Part shown: piece by piece, positions 10,318 to 31,253 of the stretch
How the letters are laid out: every line of letters begins with the position of its first letter
How positions within the stretch are numbered: position 1 is the first letter of the stretch
NCBI RefSeq assembly: GCF_900109495.1
Contig: NZ_FOAA01000003.1
Location: 1 to 64,000, forward strand
Source: Ectothiorhodospira marina
Lineage (GTDB): Bacteria > Pseudomonadota > Gammaproteobacteria > Ectothiorhodospirales > Ectothiorhodospiraceae
Length of the DNA stretch: 64,000 nt
Direction of reading: 5' to 3'
The notes under the pieces: model-generated
The model's input: only the letters and a program-made list of their open reading frames with translations
Told to the model about the DNA's origin: nothing
Databases searched by the model: none
Translations under genes and position numbers: made by a program

Positions 10318-10686
10318 TTACAGTACTTCCGGCGCCAGGGAAATGATCTTCATGAACCGCTCACCGCGCAGCTCGCGAGTCACGGGCCCAAAAATACGGG
10401 TGCCAATGGGCTGCAGCTGGTTATTGAGCAGAACGGCTGCGTTACGGTCAAAGCGGATCACCGAGCCATCAGGACGACGGACGCCCTTGGCGGTTCTCAC
10501 GACCACCGCGTTGTAAACCTCGCCCTTTTTGACCTTGCCGCGGGGGATCGCGTCCTTGACGCTCACCTTGACAATGTCACCCACGGCAGCGTAGCGCCGG
10601 TGCGAGCCGCCGAGAACCTTGATGCACTGGACCCGGCGCGCCCCGCTGTTGTCCGCTGCATCCAAAACCGTCTGCATCTGAATCAT
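10318..10686 (-). CDS. rplN: 50S ribosomal protein L14
   Basis: A 122-residue protein near the subunit interface. [21 protein letters not shown] begins it, and the C-terminal [23 protein letters not shown] is typical; this tail interacts with RsfS in other bacteria. First gene of the spc operon. The 41-bp gap to rpsQ shows no clear terminator. Confidence 0.98.
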   Translation of the reverse strand: MIQMQTVLDAADNSGARRVQCIKVLGGSHRRYAAVGDIVKVSVKDAIPRGKVKKGEVYNAVVVRTAKGVRRPDGSVIRFDRNAAVLLNNQLQPIGTRIFGPVTRELRGERFMKIISLAPEVL

Positions 10687-10727
10687 GATCTGATCTCACT
10701 TCGTATCGGTGGTGGCCGTCAACGGCC

Positions 10728-10994
10728 TCACTCAGGCGCGCGCTCGACAACCTTCAGCAGGCGGAACGTCTTCGTCCGGGACATGGGACGGCACTCCTTT
10801 ACCAGGACCGTATCACCCATCCGGGAGTCGTTGCCTTCGTCATGGACGTGCAGCTTGGTGGAGCGGCGCATGTACTTGCCATACAGTGGATGACGCACAC
10901 GGCGCTCGATGAGCACGGTGCGGGTCTTGTCCATCTTGTCACTGATGACACGGCCAGTGACCGCACGTTGTTCTTTGACTTCTTGTTCGCTCAT
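10728..10994 (-). CDS. rpsQ: 30S ribosomal protein S17
   Basis: An 88-residue 16S rRNA-binding protein with an OB fold. The [20 protein letters not shown] and [19 protein letters not shown] blocks are S17 hallmarks. Last gene of the S10 operon, 4 bp after rpmC. Confidence 0.97.
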   Translation of the reverse strand: MSEQEVKEQRAVTGRVISDKMDKTRTVLIERRVRHPLYGKYMRRSTKLHVHDEGNDSRMGDTVLVKECRPMSRTKTFRLLKVVERAPE

Positions 10995-10998
10995 GACT

Positions 10999-11196
10999 TT
11001 ACTCGCCTGCTCTCGAACGCTCGTTCAGCACGGTCTTGATGCGGGCAACGTCCTTGCGGATCTTGCCGAAGCGGTCTGGGCGGGGCGGTTGGCCCGTGCC
11101 CTTTTGCATCCGCATCTTGAACTGCTCGCGGTACAGCTCCAGCAGCTCACCACGCAGTTCTTCGGTGTTCTGCTCACGCACTTCGCTCGCCTTCAT
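10999..11196 (-). CDS. rpmC: 50S ribosomal protein L29
   Basis: A 65-residue helical protein at the exit tunnel. [20 protein letters not shown] and the [13 protein letters not shown] motif identify L29. The ATG at 11196 overlaps the rplP stop by ATGA and has AGGTG 5 nt before it. A GTG one codon upstream would be too close to that site. Confidence 0.96.
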   Translation of the reverse strand: MKASEVREQNTEELRGELLELYREQFKMRMQKGTGQPPRPDRFGKIRKDVARIKTVLNERSRAGE

Positions 11197-11609
11197 CACA
11201 TCACCTGCCGTGTCACAAATGCCGTCTTGATGGGCAGCTTGGCAGCGGCCAGGCGGAATGCCTCGCGGGCCACTTCTTCGCTCACGCCTTCCATCTCATA
11301 GAGCACGCGACCGGGCTGAATCTTGCATACCCAGTATTCCACGTTGCCCTTACCCTTACCCATACGTACTTCGACGGGCTTTTTGGTGACGGGCACATCC
11401 GGGAACACACGGATCCAGATCTTGCCGCCACGTTTGATATGCCGGTTCATCGCACGACGTGCAGCCTCGATCTGACGCGCCGTAATACGACCGCGATCGA
11501 CGGACTGCAGGGCGAACTCGCCGAAACTGACCTTTCCACCGGAAATGGCCAGACCGCGGTTCCTGCCCTTGAACTGCTTCCGGAATTTCGTTCTCTTGGG
11601 CTGCAGCAT
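11196..11609 (-). CDS. rplP: 50S ribosomal protein L16
   Basis: A 137-residue protein that helps position A-site t[22 protein letters not shown], the [15 protein letters not shown] block and [14 protein letters not shown] are diagnostic. The arginine of the VRMGKGKG segment is the usual YcfD hydroxylation position in E. coli. A GTG one codon before the ATG is ignored. Confidence 0.98.
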   Translation of the reverse strand: MLQPKRTKFRKQFKGRNRGLAISGGKVSFGEFALQSVDRGRITARQIEAARRAMNRHIKRGGKIWIRVFPDVPVTKKPVEVRMGKGKGNVEYWVCKIQPGRVLYEMEGVSEEVAREAFRLAAAKLPIKTAFVTRQVM

Positions 11610-11621
11610 CACTCAAACTCC

Positions 11622-12308
11622 TCAGTTAACCGCGGCCTTGCCTTCCTGGGCAGCGTCCGTCTTTTTCTCGAAGTCGAACACCTCACCCTTGAACACCCAG
11701 ACCTTCACACCGATGATGCCGTACGTGGTCCGAGCTTCGGCAAACCCATAATCAATTTCCGCGCGCAGGGTATGCAGCGGCACACGGCCTTCGCGATACC
11801 ACTCGCTGCGGGCGATCTCGGCGCCATTCAGGCGGCCGGAGACATGCACCTTCACACCCTGGGCACCCAGACGCATCGCGTTACCGACCGCGCGCTTCAT
11901 GGCGCGGCGGAACATGATACGGCGCTCCAGCTGTTGCGCGATCCCTTCGGCCACGAGCTGTGCATCGGTCTCGGGCTTGCGGATTTCTTCAATGTTGATC
12001 TTCACGGCCTGCGGAGGAAGACCCAGGCGGCCGGCAACCTCGCGGCGCAGCGCCTCAATATCTTCACCCTTCTTGCCGATGACGATCCCCGGACGTGCCG
12101 TGTGAATCGTGATGAACGCCTGGCGCGCGGGCCGGGCGATCTCGATGCGGCTGACGGAGGCCTGGGACAGCTTCTTCTTCAGAAACTTACGGATTTCCAG
12201 ATCACTGTGCAGGTTGTCGGCATAATCCCGACCATCTGCGTACCAGGTGGATGCCCAGTCCGCGGACACCCCCAGACGGAAACCGATCGGATTGACTTTC
12301 TGACCCAT
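11622..12308 (-). CDS. rpsC: 30S ribosomal protein S3
   Basis: A 228-residue protein of the mRNA entry channel. [14 protein letters not shown] begins it. The KH domain carries [18 protein letters not shown] (GxxG loop), and the C-terminal domain has [20 protein letters not shown]. It has a typical lysine/alanine-rich tail. Lies between rplV and rplP in the S10 operon. Confidence 0.98.
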   Translation of the reverse strand: MGQKVNPIGFRLGVSADWASTWYADGRDYADNLHSDLEIRKFLKKKLSQASVSRIEIARPARQAFITIHTARPGIVIGKKGEDIEALRREVAGRLGLPPQAVKINIEEIRKPETDAQLVAEGIAQQLERRIMFRRAMKRAVGNAMRLGAQGVKVHVSGRLNGAEIARSEWYREGRVPLHTLRAEIDYGFAEARTTYGIIGVKVWVFKGEVFDFEKKTDAAQEGKAAVN

Positions 12309-12322
12309 CTCAGACCCCTACC

Positions 12323-12655
12323 TTACTCGGCGCTGACGGCGACGGTAATGTGACTTGTACGTTTGTTGATCCGGTTTGCCCGGCCCTTGGCCCGCGCCTG
12401 GATGCGCTTGAGCACCGGACCCTGGTCCACACAGATGCGTGACACACGCAACTCATCCACATCCGCGCCATCATTGTGCTCGGCGTTGGCAATGGCCGAC
12501 TCAAGGATCTTGCGCACCAACTGAGCGGACTTCTTCGGGCTGAAGGACAGGACCTGCAGCGCCCGCTCAACGGGCAGCCCACGGACCTGATCCGCCACCA
12601 GCCGACATTTTTGCGGCGATATGCGAGCGAATCGCAATACTGCGACGGTTTCCAT
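12323..12655 (-). CDS. rplV: 50S ribosomal protein L22
   Basis: A 110-residue protein with a beta-hairpin that lines the exit tunnel and interacts with macrolides and stalling peptides. [19 protein letters not shown] and [10 protein letters not shown] are conserved. Three consecutive possible starts (TTG, ATG, ATG) exist. I chose the second ATG (12655) because [11 protein letters not shown] matches the family start and length and it lies 6 nt from AAGGGG. Confidence 0.96.
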   Translation of the reverse strand: METVAVLRFARISPQKCRLVADQVRGLPVERALQVLSFSPKKSAQLVRKILESAIANAEHNDGADVDELRVSRICVDQGPVLKRIQARAKGRANRINKRTSHITVAVSAE

Positions 12656-12665
12656 CATCAACCCC

Positions 12666-12938
12666 TTACCTTGCCTTCTTGTCAGCCACGTGGCCCTTGA
12701 AGGTGCGCGTTGCCGCGAACTCCCCGAGCTTGTGACCCACCATGTTTTCGTTGATCAGCACCGGCACATGCTGCCGCCCGTTATGGACGGCCAACGTCAA
12801 CCCCACCATCTGCGGAATCACCATGGACCGACGGGACCAGGTCTTGATGGGACGCCTGTCGTTGGCAGCAGAAGCTGCCTCCACTTTCTTGAACAGATGA
12901 TGGTCGACAAAAGGACCTTTCTTCAGCGAACGCGGCAC
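12666..12938 (-). CDS. rpsS: 30S ribosomal protein S19
   Basis: A 90-residue protein of the head that pairs with S13. [19 protein letters not shown] and [15 protein letters not shown] are signature blocks. Gaps to rplB and rplV are short, consistent with the S10 operon. Confidence 0.98.
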   Translation of the reverse strand: MPRSLKKGPFVDHHLFKKVEAASAANDRRPIKTWSRRSMVIPQMVGLTLAVHNGRQHVPVLINENMVGHKLGEFAATRTFKGHVADKKAR

Positions 12939-12957
12939 TGATCTATCCCCTCAACTC

Positions 12958-13782
12958 TTACTTCGCTTTCCGACGGCGCACAATCATGCTATCCGTCCGC
13001 TTATTCTTTCGGGTTTTGTAACCCTTGGTCGGAATACCCCATGGGGTCACCGGGTGCTGGCCGAAGTTCCGACCCTCACCACCACCATGCGGGTGGTCCA
13101 CCGGGTTCATCGCCGTGCCCCGCACCGTAGGACGAATCCCCAGCCAGCGGCGGGCGCCAGCCTTGCCGAACTTGCGCAGGCTGTGTTCCGAATTACTGAC
13201 TTCGCCGATGGTGGCGCGGCAATCCGAATGCACCTTACGCATTTCGCCAGAGCGCAGCCGCAGCGTGACATACTGACCTTCACGGGCGACCAACTGCACG
13301 GAGGCCCCGGCACTACGAGCGAGCTGCGCTCCCTTCCCGGCGCGCATCTCGATGCAGTGAATCACGGTACCCAGCGGGATGTTCCGAAGGGGCAGGCAAT
13401 TGCCGGCACGAATCGGGGCATGCACACCGGAGACCACCGGGTCGCCGGCCTTCACGCCACGAGGCGCGATAATATACCGACGTTCACCGTCCGCGTACAG
13501 CACCAATGCAAGATGCGCACTGCGGTTCGGGTCATATTCCAGCCGCTCAACCTTGCCCGGGACATCATCCTTGTTACGCTTGAAGTCCACGATGCGATAG
13601 CGCTGCTTGTGACCGCCACCCACGTGGCGCGTCGTGATGCGCCCCTGGTTGTTGCGGCCACCGGTGCGGCTCTTCTTCTCCAACAGCGGCCCGTACGGCT
13701 CGCCCTTGTGAAGATCGGGGGTCACACCCCGGACCACAAAACGGCGGCCCGCGGAAGTGGGTTTCGATTTGACGATCGCCAT
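12958..13782 (-). CDS. rplB: 50S ribosomal protein L2
   Basis: A 274-residue primary 23S rRNA-binding protein needed for subunit joining and peptidyl transfer. The OB and SH3-like domains are followed by the invariant [14 protein letters not shown] loop, whose histidine is the functionally critical one in E. coli. The basic C-terminus is [17 protein letters not shown]. Confidence 0.98.
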   Translation of the reverse strand: MAIVKSKPTSAGRRFVVRGVTPDLHKGEPYGPLLEKKSRTGGRNNQGRITTRHVGGGHKQRYRIVDFKRNKDDVPGKVERLEYDPNRSAHLALVLYADGERRYIIAPRGVKAGDPVVSGVHAPIRAGNCLPLRNIPLGTVIHCIEMRAGKGAQLARSAGASVQLVAREGQYVTLRLRSGEMRKVHSDCRATIGEVSNSEHSLRKFGKAGARRWLGIRPTVRGTAMNPVDHPHGGGEGRNFGQHPVTPWGIPTKGYKTRKNKRTDSMIVRRRKAK

Positions 13783-13800
13783 TTCGCGTTACCTTTCCGA

Positions 13801-14097
13801 TTACTCGTTGCCGGCCAATTCAATATCGTAACCCGGCTCGAGGGTCACGTAGGCCTTTCTCCAATGATTGCGGCGACCCTGGGATCGGCCCAACCGCTTA
13901 CGCTTACCCTGCTGGTTCAGCACACGCACCGAGGAAACCTTCACTTCGAAGAGTTTTTCCACGGCCTGGCGAACTTCATCACGGGTTGCGTCGACAGCCA
14001 CCTTGAACACGTGCTGGTTCGCGGCATCAGCAAGCATGGTGCCTTTTTCCGACACATGCGGCCCCACGATCACCTTCAGCATTCTTTCTTCGTTCAT
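13801..14097 (-). CDS. rplW: 50S ribosomal protein L23
   Basis: A 98-residue exit-tunnel protein that docks trigger factor and [20 protein letters not shown] and [16 protein letters not shown] are typical. The ATG at 14097 overlaps the rplD stop by 4 nt with AAGGG upstream, which decides it over a GTG three codons earlier. Confidence 0.97.
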   Translation of the reverse strand: MNEERMLKVIVGPHVSEKGTMLADAANQHVFKVAVDATRDEVRQAVEKLFEVKVSSVRVLNQQGKRKRLGRSQGRRNHWRKAYVTLEPGYDIELAGNE

Positions 14098-14699
14098 GAC
14101 AGCCACCCTTCAACATGCTTGAGCGCGGACACAGTGATCAGCACCTTCTCGGCACCCACCAGACTCACGGGATTGATTTCCGCAACGTCCAGGACATCCA
14201 CCTTCGGCAGATTCCGCGCCGACAGGTAAAGATTGGCGTCCGCCTCGGTTGCCACGATCAACGCCGACTCCAGGCCCAACTCGGACAGCTTGGCGATCAG
14301 CGCCTTGGTGCGGGGCTCACCCACCTTGAAATCTTCAACCACCACCAGGCGCTCCTGGCGGACCAATTCGGAGAAGATGCTGGCCATGGCGGCGCGATAC
14401 ATCTTCCGATTCAGCTTCTGCGCATAGCTGCGCGGCGAAGCCGCAAAGATCTTGCCGCCCCCACGCCACAGCGGGCTGCGAATGGTACCGGCACGAGCAC
14501 GACCCGTACCCTTCTGCCGCCAGGGCTTGGCACCGCCACCGCGCACCTGGGCGCGGGTCTTCTGCGCCTTGGTGCCCGAGCGGCCGCCAGCCATGTGAGC
14601 CACGACCGCCTGGTGCACCAATGTCTCGTTAAAATCACGGGCAAATGCCACGTCGGAGACGTCGACGCCCTGCTGAGTGTCCTGAACCTGAAGCTTCAT
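14094..14699 (-). CDS. rplD: 50S ribosomal protein L4
   Basis: A 201-residue protein whose loop reaches into the exit tunnel. [20 protein letters not shown] is the conserved tunnel-loop region. In E. coli L4 represses the S10 operon by binding the S10 leader; here the operon order is the same. MKLQVQDTQ at 14699 is chosen over a TTG three codons upstream, giving exactly the E. coli length. Confidence 0.98.
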   Translation of the reverse strand: MKLQVQDTQQGVDVSDVAFARDFNETLVHQAVVAHMAGGRSGTKAQKTRAQVRGGGAKPWRQKGTGRARAGTIRSPLWRGGGKIFAASPRSYAQKLNRKMYRAAMASIFSELVRQERLVVVEDFKVGEPRTKALIAKLSELGLESALIVATEADANLYLSARNLPKVDVLDVAEINPVSLVGAEKVLITVSALKHVEGWLS

Positions 14700-14704
14700 G
14701 AGAG

Positions 14705-15349
14705 TCAACCCTTCGCCTTGACAGCGGGACGCACCATGACGTCACCACCGGTGGAACCCGGCACCGCGCCACGGATCAGAAGCAGATTCCGCTCGGCATC
14801 AACCCGGACAACCTCCAGGTTCTGGATCGTGCAGCGCTCGTTACCCATCTGGCCAGCCATCTTCTTGCCCTTGAACACACGACCAGGCGTCTGGTTCTGA
14901 CCAATGGAGCCCGGCGCACGGTGAGAGCGGGAGTTACCATGAGTGGCGTCCTGCATACTGAAGTTGTGACGCTTGATCACACCCTGGAAGCCCTTACCCT
15001 TACTGGTCCCGGTGACATCCACCATCTGACCTTCGGAGAAGACATCCACCTTCAGCTCAGCGCCCACCTCAACGCCTTCACCCTCACCCTCTTCCAGACG
15101 GAATTCCCAGAGACCGCGACCGGCCTCCACACCCGCCTTGGCCAGATGACCGGCCAGGGGCTTACCCACACGACTCGCCTTACGAGAACCCACCGCTACC
15201 TGCAGGGCGCGATAACCATCGCGTTCGCCGGCCTTCACCTGGGCGACACGATTCGGCTCCACCTCGATGACAGACACCGGCAGGGACACTCCGTCTTCCG
15301 TAAAGACACGAGTCATGCCCACCTTGCGACCGACCAGTCCGATTGCCAT
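14705..15349 (-). CDS. rplC: 50S ribosomal protein L3
   Basis: A 214-residue protein near the peptidyl-transferase centre. [20 protein letters not shown] begins it. [19 protein letters not shown] contains the glutamine usually methylated by PrmB. It lies 132 bp after rpsJ, an unusually wide gap that contains a GC-rich hairpin. Confidence 0.98.
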   Translation of the reverse strand: MAIGLVGRKVGMTRVFTEDGVSLPVSVIEVEPNRVAQVKAGERDGYRALQVAVGSRKASRVGKPLAGHLAKAGVEAGRGLWEFRLEEGEGEGVEVGAELKVDVFSEGQMVDVTGTSKGKGFQGVIKRHNFSMQDATHGNSRSHRAPGSIGQNQTPGRVFKGKKMAGQMGNERCTIQNLEVVRVDAERNLLLIRGAVPGSTGGDVMVRPAVKAKG

Positions 15350-15416
15350 GACACTACCTCTGCTTCCACCCCGAGACCCCGGGGCGTCGGAGAAATTATT
15401 TCATTCTGAAAGTCAC

Positions 15417-15446
15417 GGCCCGGCACAAGTTACCCTGCACCGGGCC
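15417..15446 (-). promoter_or_regulatory. GC-only hairpin in the rpsJ-rplC gap
   Basis: A perfect 7-bp stem, GGCCCGG (15417-15423) with CCGGGCC (15440-15446), and a 16-nt loop. A second GC-rich imperfect repeat (CCCCGGGG context, about 15370-15385) lies closer to rplC. On the minus strand no long T-run follows, so simple termination is doubtful. An attenuator or leader element controlling rplC onward is possible. Confidence 0.45.
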
Positions 15447-15481
15447 ATGGAAAGCCAACTATTATGCCACAGAAACTAGGG

Positions 15482-15796
15482 CTAGTTAAGCTTTATTTGC
15501 ACATCCACACCAGCCGCCAGGTCCAGTTTCATCAGGGCGTCCACGGTCTTGTCTGTGGGGTCCATGATATCCATCAGGCGCTTGTGTGTACGGATCTCAT
15601 ACTGGTCCCGCGCGTCCTTGTTGACGTGGGGAGAGATGAGCACCGTGAAGCTTTCCATCTTCGTGGGCAAAGGGATCGGACCCTTCACCCGCGCACCGGT
15701 ACGCTTCGCGGTTTCCACAATCTCAACGGCCGAGCGATCAATCAAACGATGATCAAAGGCCTTGAGGCGAATACGAATTCTTTGCTTGGCTGCCAT
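15482..15796 (-). CDS. rpsJ: 30S ribosomal protein S10 (NusE)
   Basis: A 104-residue head protein that doubles as NusE, binding NusB and NusG and coupling transcription to translation. [23 protein letters not shown] and [19 protein letters not shown] are diagnostic. Here rpsJ follows tufA after only 6 bp, so it may be transcribed from the str operon as well as from its own promoter. Confidence 0.98.
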   Translation of the reverse strand: MAAKQRIRIRLKAFDHRLIDRSAVEIVETAKRTGARVKGPIPLPTKMESFTVLISPHVNKDARDQYEIRTHKRLMDIMDPTDKTVDALMKLDLAAGVDVQIKLN

Positions 15797-15802
15797 GGAC
15801 GT

Positions 15803-16993
15803 TTACTCGATGATCTTGGCGACAACGCCGGCGCCGACCGTGCGGCCACCTTCGCGAATTGCAAAACGCAGGCCGTCTTCCATGGCGATCGGCGCAATCA
15901 GCGACACCGTCATCTTGACGTTGTCACCCGGCATCACCATCTCGACGCCTTCAGGCAGATCGCAGGAACCGGTCACGTCCGTGGTCCGGAAATAAAACTG
16001 CGGACGGTAACCATTGAAGAACGGCGTGTGACGACCCCCTTCATCCTTGGACAGCACATACACTTCAGCTTCAAACTTGGTGTGCGGCGTGATGGAACCG
16101 GGCTTGCACAGCACCTGACCACGCTCCACTTCATCACGCTTGGTGCCACGCAGCAGCACACCCACGTTGTCGCCCGCCTGACCCTGATCCAGCAGCTTGC
16201 GGAACATCTCAACGCCAGTCACGGTGGTCTTCTTGGTGTCGTGGATACCCACGATCGCCACTTCATCACCCACCTTGCAGATGCCGCGCTCAATACGACC
16301 CGTCACCACCGTGCCACGACCGGAAATGGAGAACACGTCCTCCACCGGCATCAGGAAGGCACCATCCACCGCGCGCTCAGGCTCGGGAATGTAGGTGTCC
16401 AGGGCTTCAAGCAGCTTGTCGATGGCAGGCACACCAATCTCGGAGGTGTCGCCTTCCAGCGCCTTCAGCGCAGAACCCGTAATGATCGGGGTGTCGTCAC
16501 CCGGGAATTCGTAGCTGGACAGCAGGTCACGAACCTCCATCTCCACCAGCTCCAGCAACTCCGGATCGTCCACCATGTCGGCCTTGTTCATGAACACCAC
16601 GATGCACGGCACGCCCACCTGGCGGGCCAGCAGGATGTGCTCACGCGTCTGAGGCATCGGGCCGTCGGCCGCAGACACCACCAGGATGGCACCATCCATC
16701 TGCGCCGCACCCGTGATCATGTTCTTCACATAGTCCGCGTGACCGGGGCAATCCACGTGAGCATAGTGACGCACGTCAGACTCGTACTCCACATGCGCCG
16801 TCGCGATGGTGATACCACGCGCCCGCTCTTCAGGAGCATTGTCAATCTGGTCGTAAGCACGGGACTCACCACCAAACTTCTTGGCCTGGCACACCGTCAG
16901 GGCTGCCGTCAGCGTGGTCTTGCCATGGTCAACGTGACCAATCGTGCCCACATTCACGTGCGGCTTTTTACGCTCGAACTTTTCCTTCGACAC
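15803..16993 (-). CDS. tufA: Elongation factor Tu, copy 1 (GTG start)
   Basis: A 396-residue GTPase that delivers aminoacyl-tRNA to the ribosome. The P-loop [14 protein letters not shown], switch [14 protein letters not shown] and NKADMVDD specificity loop are intact. The protein is identical to the copy at 32,418. The start codon here is GTG (bases 16991-16993), while the other copy has ATG at the same place. Besides that, I found only two other base differences over the gene (16217 versus 32832, 16793 versus 33408), both synonymous. It lies between fusA and rpsJ, the usual tufA place. Confidence 0.98.
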   Translation of the reverse strand: MSKEKFERKKPHVNVGTIGHVDHGKTTLTAALTVCQAKKFGGESRAYDQIDNAPEERARGITIATAHVEYESDVRHYAHVDCPGHADYVKNMITGAAQMDGAILVVSAADGPMPQTREHILLARQVGVPCIVVFMNKADMVDDPELLELVEMEVRDLLSSYEFPGDDTPIITGSALKALEGDTSEIGVPAIDKLLEALDTYIPEPERAVDGAFLMPVEDVFSISGRGTVVTGRIERGICKVGDEVAIVGIHDTKKTTVTGVEMFRKLLDQGQAGDNVGVLLRGTKRDEVERGQVLCKPGSITPHTKFEAEVYVLSKDEGGRHTPFFNGYRPQFYFRTTDVTGSCDLPEGVEMVMPGDNVKMTVSLIAPIAMEDGLRFAIREGGRTVGAGVVAKIIE

Positions 16994-17045
16994 CTTTCTA
17001 CCCCTTCAAAAAATTCAAATCTGGCTGGGCCGCAATGACCCGGGA

Positions 17046-19145
<2,100 letters not shown>

Positions 19146-19186
19146 TGTAAAAATACCTCGAAGAAACTATTGCCTAGGCCGCCGTC

Positions 19187-19663
<477 letters not shown>

Positions 19664-19675
19664 TCAACAGGCCGC

Positions 19676-20053
19676 TTAGGCCTTCTTGGGACGCTTCGCG
19701 CCGTACTTGGAGCGAGCCTGCTTCCGATTTTGCACACCCTGGGTATCCAGGCTGCCGCGAACCGTGTGATAACGCACACCGGGCAAGTCCTTCACACGAC
19801 CGCCGCGGATCAGCACCACGGAGTGCTCCTGAAGGTTATGGCCTTCACCGCCGATGTAGCTGGACACTTCGTAACCATTGGTCAGGCGCACACGAGCCAC
19901 CTTACGCAACGCAGAGTTCGGCTTTTTCGGCGTCGTGGTGTACACGCGGGTGCAGACACCACGCTTTTGCGGACAGGCCTCGAGGGCCGGCACACTGCTC
20001 TTTTCCGTCGGGCGCTTGCGGGGCTTGCGCACTAACTGGTTAATTGTTGCCAT
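19676..20053 (-). CDS. rpsL: 30S ribosomal protein S12
   Basis: A 125-residue decoding-centre protein. The [19 protein letters not shown] block keeps the wild-type lysine at position 43, and [17 protein letters not shown] keeps the lysine near 88. The usual streptomycin-resistance substitutions are therefore absent. GGAG precedes the ATG at 20053. First gene of the str operon, preceded by two hairpins that separate it from rpoC. Confidence 0.98.
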   Translation of the reverse strand: MATINQLVRKPRKRPTEKSSVPALEACPQKRGVCTRVYTTTPKKPNSALRKVARVRLTNGYEVSSYIGGEGHNLQEHSVVLIRGGRVKDLPGVRYHTVRGSLDTQGVQNRKQARSKYGAKRPKKA

Positions 20054-20075
20054 GAAAGCTTTTCTCCTAGCCCAA

Positions 20076-20108
20076 AAACAACGACAGGCCGGACCCAACC
20101 GGCCTGTC
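20076..20108 (-). terminator. Intrinsic terminator between rpoC and rpsL
   Basis: A perfect 10-bp stem, GACAGGCCGG (20083-20092) with CCGGCCTGTC (20099-20108), and a 6-nt loop. On the minus strand it is followed by GTTGTTTTTGGG. It would end rpoBC transcription or act as a read-through attenuator into the str operon. It lies only about 30 bp before the rpsL start. Confidence 0.8.
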
Positions 20109-20131
20109 GAGGGTGCGATATGTTAGGCAGA

Positions 20132-20162
20132 CTCAAGGCCCCTGTCAAGCAGGGGACTTGAG
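20132..20162 (-). terminator. Hairpin immediately after rpoC
   Basis: Two stacked stems: CTCAAG/CTTGAG (20132-20137 / 20157-20162) and CCCCTG/CAGGGG (20139-20144 / 20150-20155), separated by a single mismatch, with a TCAAG loop. No T-run follows on the minus strand, so it may protect the mRNA end or act together with the second hairpin downstream rather than terminate alone. Confidence 0.55.
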
Positions 20163-20178
20163 TCCGTCAAGTGGGTGG

Positions 20179-24429
<4,251 letters not shown>

Positions 24430-24430
24430 A

Positions 24431-28513
<4,083 letters not shown>

Positions 28514-28593
28514 TGTGATTCCTCACACTAGAATCGACAGAATCGACACGCCACTCACAGGAACAAGTGAGCTGGGACAAGCAGAAAGAGGCC

Positions 28594-28653
28594 GGCGGTG
28601 CAGCACCGCCAGCCCCTGTACTGACAGGACCTGGTCTTTCAACAAAGGACCAG
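28594..28653 (-). promoter_or_regulatory. Attenuator-like hairpin series between rplL and rpoB
   Basis: Three hairpins in transcription order: CTGGTC/GACCAG (28631-28636 / 28648-28653), CCTGT/ACAGG (28615-28628) and GGCGGTG/CACCGCC (28594-28610, loop CAG). The last is followed on the minus strand by GGCCTCTTTCTGCTT, a weak terminator. E. coli has a partial attenuator and RNase III site in the same gap, which lowers rpoBC expression relative to rplJL; the same role is inferred here. Confidence 0.65.
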
Positions 28654-28662
28654 ACCAACGCC

Positions 28663-29043
28663 TTATTTCAGTTCGACAGTGGCGCCGGCTTCTTCCAGTT
28701 CCTTCTTCATCTTCTCGGCATCGTCCTTGTTGGCACCTTCCTTGATGGTGGCCGGAGCCGATTCCACCATGTCCTTCGCTTCCTTCAGGCCCAGGCCGGT
28801 CAGGCCGCGCACGACCTTGATCACGCCAACCTTGTTGGAGCCGAAGCTGGACATCACCACGTCGAACTCGTCCTTCACTTCCTCGGCGGCTTCGCCAGCG
28901 CCACCTGCAGCGGCCGGAGCAGCGGCAACGGCGGCAGCGGCGGACACGCCGAACTTTTCTTCCATGGCGGAGATCAGGTCAACGATCTCCAGAACGGTCA
29001 TGTTGCCAATGCTTTCCAGGATGTCTTCTTTCGAAACTGCCAT
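28663..29043 (-). CDS. rplL: 50S ribosomal protein L7/L12
   Basis: A 126-residue acidic stalk protein present in several copies per ribosome; it recruits and activates translational GTPases. The N-terminal dimer domain ([20 protein letters not shown]) is joined by an Ala/Gly-rich hinge ([19 protein letters not shown]) to the C-terminal GTPase-binding domain with [19 protein letters not shown]. Follows rplJ in the usual pair. Confidence 0.98.
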   Translation of the reverse strand: MAVSKEDILESIGNMTVLEIVDLISAMEEKFGVSAAAAVAAAPAAAGGAGEAAEEVKDEFDVVMSSFGSNKVGVIKVVRGLTGLGLKEAKDMVESAPATIKEGANKDDAEKMKKELEEAGATVELK

Positions 29044-29091
29044 GATTTAACTCCTAAGAGGGTGCAATACCCGATTCGGTTCAATAATGGG

Positions 29092-29622
29092 TCAGGCGGC
29101 GGCCTGCTTCTGGTCCCGGATGGCGGCCACGGTGCGAACCAGCTTGCCAGGCACTTCATTGACAGTGCGAGCAAACTTGTCGAGCGGGGCTTTCATCGTC
29201 GCCATGAGCATGCTGATGGCCTGATCGCGGGTCGGCATACTGGCCAGGCGTTCAAGTTCCGCCGGTCCCAGCAATTGCCCGCTCACGGACACCATCTTGC
29301 ACTCAAGCTTTTTGTGGTCCTTGGAGAAGTCCTTGACCAGACGAGCGGCTGCACCAGGATCTTCCTGGGAGAAGGCAATAATGAGCGGACCCACCATCCC
29401 TTCCTGCATGCACTCGAAATCGGTCCCCTGAACCGCGCGGCGGGCCAGGGAGTTCTTCACCACCCGCAGATAGACACCGGTGTCCCGCGCCTTCTGGCGC
29501 AGTTCGGTCATCTCGGCAACGGACAGTCCACGGTATTCGGCAGCCACGGCCGAATGTGCTTGAGCGGCCACCGCGGCGACCTCAGAGACAATCGCTTTCT
29601 TGTCTTCGAGATTCAGTGCCAC
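29092..29622 (-). CDS. rplJ: 50S ribosomal protein L10
   Basis: A 176-residue stalk base protein that binds 23S rRNA and carries L7/L12 dimers on its C-terminal helix. MALNLEDKKAIVSEVAAVA and YRGLSVAEMTELRQKARDTG are typical. In E. coli the L10-L12 complex represses this operon through a leader structure; the 361-bp region upstream could hold one. Confidence 0.98.
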   Translation of the reverse strand: MALNLEDKKAIVSEVAAVAAQAHSAVAAEYRGLSVAEMTELRQKARDTGVYLRVVKNSLARRAVQGTDFECMQEGMVGPLIIAFSQEDPGAAARLVKDFSKDHKKLECKMVSVSGQLLGPAELERLASMPTRDQAISMLMATMKAPLDKFARTVNEVPGKLVRTVAAIRDQKQAAA

Positions 29623-29983
29623 GGATTACCTACCTCCTGTCTGACGACGGGGGCTTAACTACGCCTCCGACGCTGAGTGATAAAGCCGAGGAACAATTCC
29701 CCGACCCCTTTCACGGCGTACCCTCAGCAGGAAGAACCTGAATCGGGAGACACCGTCTGCGCAGGCGAAACTGCCGCTTCATTAAGTGCCAGGCCTCCCC
29801 GGCACACCTGCGGTCTTGGACGGATGCCGGCAACCGCCGGCAGTCCTACCCAAACCTACTTAATCTTGTTGCTCCCTCCTCCCCTGAGGGGAGAAGGGCT
29901 GGGGATGAGGGGGGACGGGCACCTGACCCATCTCCACCCTCACCCCAACCCCTCTCCCGCTGGCGGGAGAGGGGCTTCATTCA
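29623..29983 (-). promoter_or_regulatory. rplA-rplJ intergenic region: probable L10 leader plus repeats
   Basis: No gene is visible in this 361-bp gap. It contains a TGCCGGC/GCCGGCA hairpin (about 29824-29841) and a GTGCC/GGCAC repeat just downstream on the minus strand, in the place of the L10-binding leader. Bases 29870-29980 are a member of the GC-rich inverted-repeat family (CTCCCCTGAGGGGAG and CTCTCCCGCTGGCGGGAG), which may terminate or pause transcription after rplA. I could not assign a convincing promoter. Confidence 0.5.
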
Positions 29984-30679
29984 TCAGATAGCCAGACTCC
30001 CCTGGTCCACGGGAACACCCGGGCCCATGGTGGTGGAGACCGTCACTTTCTTCATGTACACACCCTTGGCTGCGGAAGGCTTGGCCTTCTGCAGATCGCT
30101 CAGCAGCGCATTGAGGTTTTCCTCCAGCGCCTGCGGCTCAAAACTCACCTTGCCAATAGTGCAATGGATGATACCGGACTTGTCCGTGCGGTAACGTACC
30201 TGACCCGCCTTGGCATTCTTCACCGCCGTGGCCACATCGGTACTCACGGTGCCCACCTTCGGGTTCGGCATCAGGCCGCGGGGGCCCAGGATCTGGCCCA
30301 GCTGCCCCACCACACGCATGGCGTCGGGGCTGGCGATGGCCACATCAAAATCCAGATTGCCAGCCTTCACCTGTTCGGCCAGGTCATCCATGCCTACGAT
30401 ATCCGCACCGGCTTCCCGGGCAGCGTCTGCATTGGCACCCTGGGTGAACACGGCCACGCGCACGGTCTTGCCGGTGCCGTTGGGCAGCACAGTGGAACCC
30501 CGCACCACCTGGTCGGACTTGCGCGGGTCCACACCCAGATTCACGCTCACATCCACGGACTCGGCAAACTTCACGGAAGCCGTATCCTTGAGGATCTGCA
30601 AGGCATCATTCAGGGGATAGAACTTGCCGGGCTCCACTTTCTCGCGGATGGCCCGCATACGCTTGCTCAGTTTAGCCAT
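29984..30679 (-). CDS. rplA: 50S ribosomal protein L1
   Basis: A 231-residue L1-stalk protein that helps release E-site tRNA and represses its own operon in E. coli. [15 protein letters not shown] begins it, and [15 protein letters not shown] is the conserved RNA-binding block. A 22-codon in-frame extension upstream overlaps rplK; the ATG at 30679 lies one base after the rplK stop. Confidence 0.98.
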   Translation of the reverse strand: MAKLSKRMRAIREKVEPGKFYPLNDALQILKDTASVKFAESVDVSVNLGVDPRKSDQVVRGSTVLPNGTGKTVRVAVFTQGANADAAREAGADIVGMDDLAEQVKAGNLDFDVAIASPDAMRVVGQLGQILGPRGLMPNPKVGTVSTDVATAVKNAKAGQVRYRTDKSGIIHCTIGKVSFEPQALEENLNALLSDLQKAKPSAAKGVYMKKVTVSTTMGPGVPVDQGSLAI

Positions 30680-30680
30680 C

Positions 30681-31112
30681 TTAGAGGCCCTCCACGTCAA
30701 GGCCCATGGCACGGGCACTTCCAGCAATGGTGCGAACAGCGGCATCCATATCGGCGGCGGTCAGATCAGGCCACTTGGTCTTGGCGATCTCTTCCACCTG
30801 CTCACGCGTGACCTTGCCCACCTTGGAGGTGTTAGGGGTGGCGGAGCCGCTCTTGATACCGGCCGCCTTCTTCAACAACACAGCCGCGGGCGGCGTCTTG
30901 GTGATGAAGGTGAAGCTGCGATCGGAATACACAGTGATCACCACGGGAATCGGCAGACCCGGTTCCATGTCCTGCGTCTGGGCATTGAATGCCTTGCAGA
31001 ACTCCATGATGTTCACGCCGCGCTGACCCAGCGCCGGACCCACCGGGGGACTGGGATTGGCCTTGCCGGCCGCCACCTGAAGCTTGATGTAAGCTTCAAT
31101 CTTTTTCGCCAT
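30681..31112 (-). CDS. rplK: 50S ribosomal protein L11
   Basis: A 143-residue protein of the GTPase-associated centre, needed for RelA activation and the thiostrepton target. [21 protein letters not shown] and the C-terminal [15 protein letters not shown] match the family. Follows a strong terminator, so rplKAJL probably has its own promoter. Confidence 0.98.
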   Translation of the reverse strand: MAKKIEAYIKLQVAAGKANPSPPVGPALGQRGVNIMEFCKAFNAQTQDMEPGLPIPVVITVYSDRSFTFITKTPPAAVLLKKAAGIKSGSATPNTSKVGKVTREQVEEIAKTKWPDLTAADMDAAVRTIAGSARAMGLDVEGL

Positions 31113-31161
31113 GGTATGGACTCCTGAATATGGGTGTTAGCGCCTTTCGGCTCCCCTGGGG

Positions 31162-31200
31162 AAAAGCAGCGAATCCCGGGTCACGCCCGGGATTCGCTGC
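31162..31200 (-). terminator. Strong intrinsic terminator after nusG
   Basis: A perfect 15-bp inverted repeat (31166-31180 / 31186-31200) with a 5-nt loop. On the minus strand GCAGCGAATCCCGGG folds back and is followed at once by TTTTCCCC. It separates the secE-nusG transcript from rplKAJL. Confidence 0.92.
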
Positions 31201-31253
31201 CGTTCAAGGATTTGATCGCCGGCACGCCTGCCAGCATCCCGATCATTGCCTGA

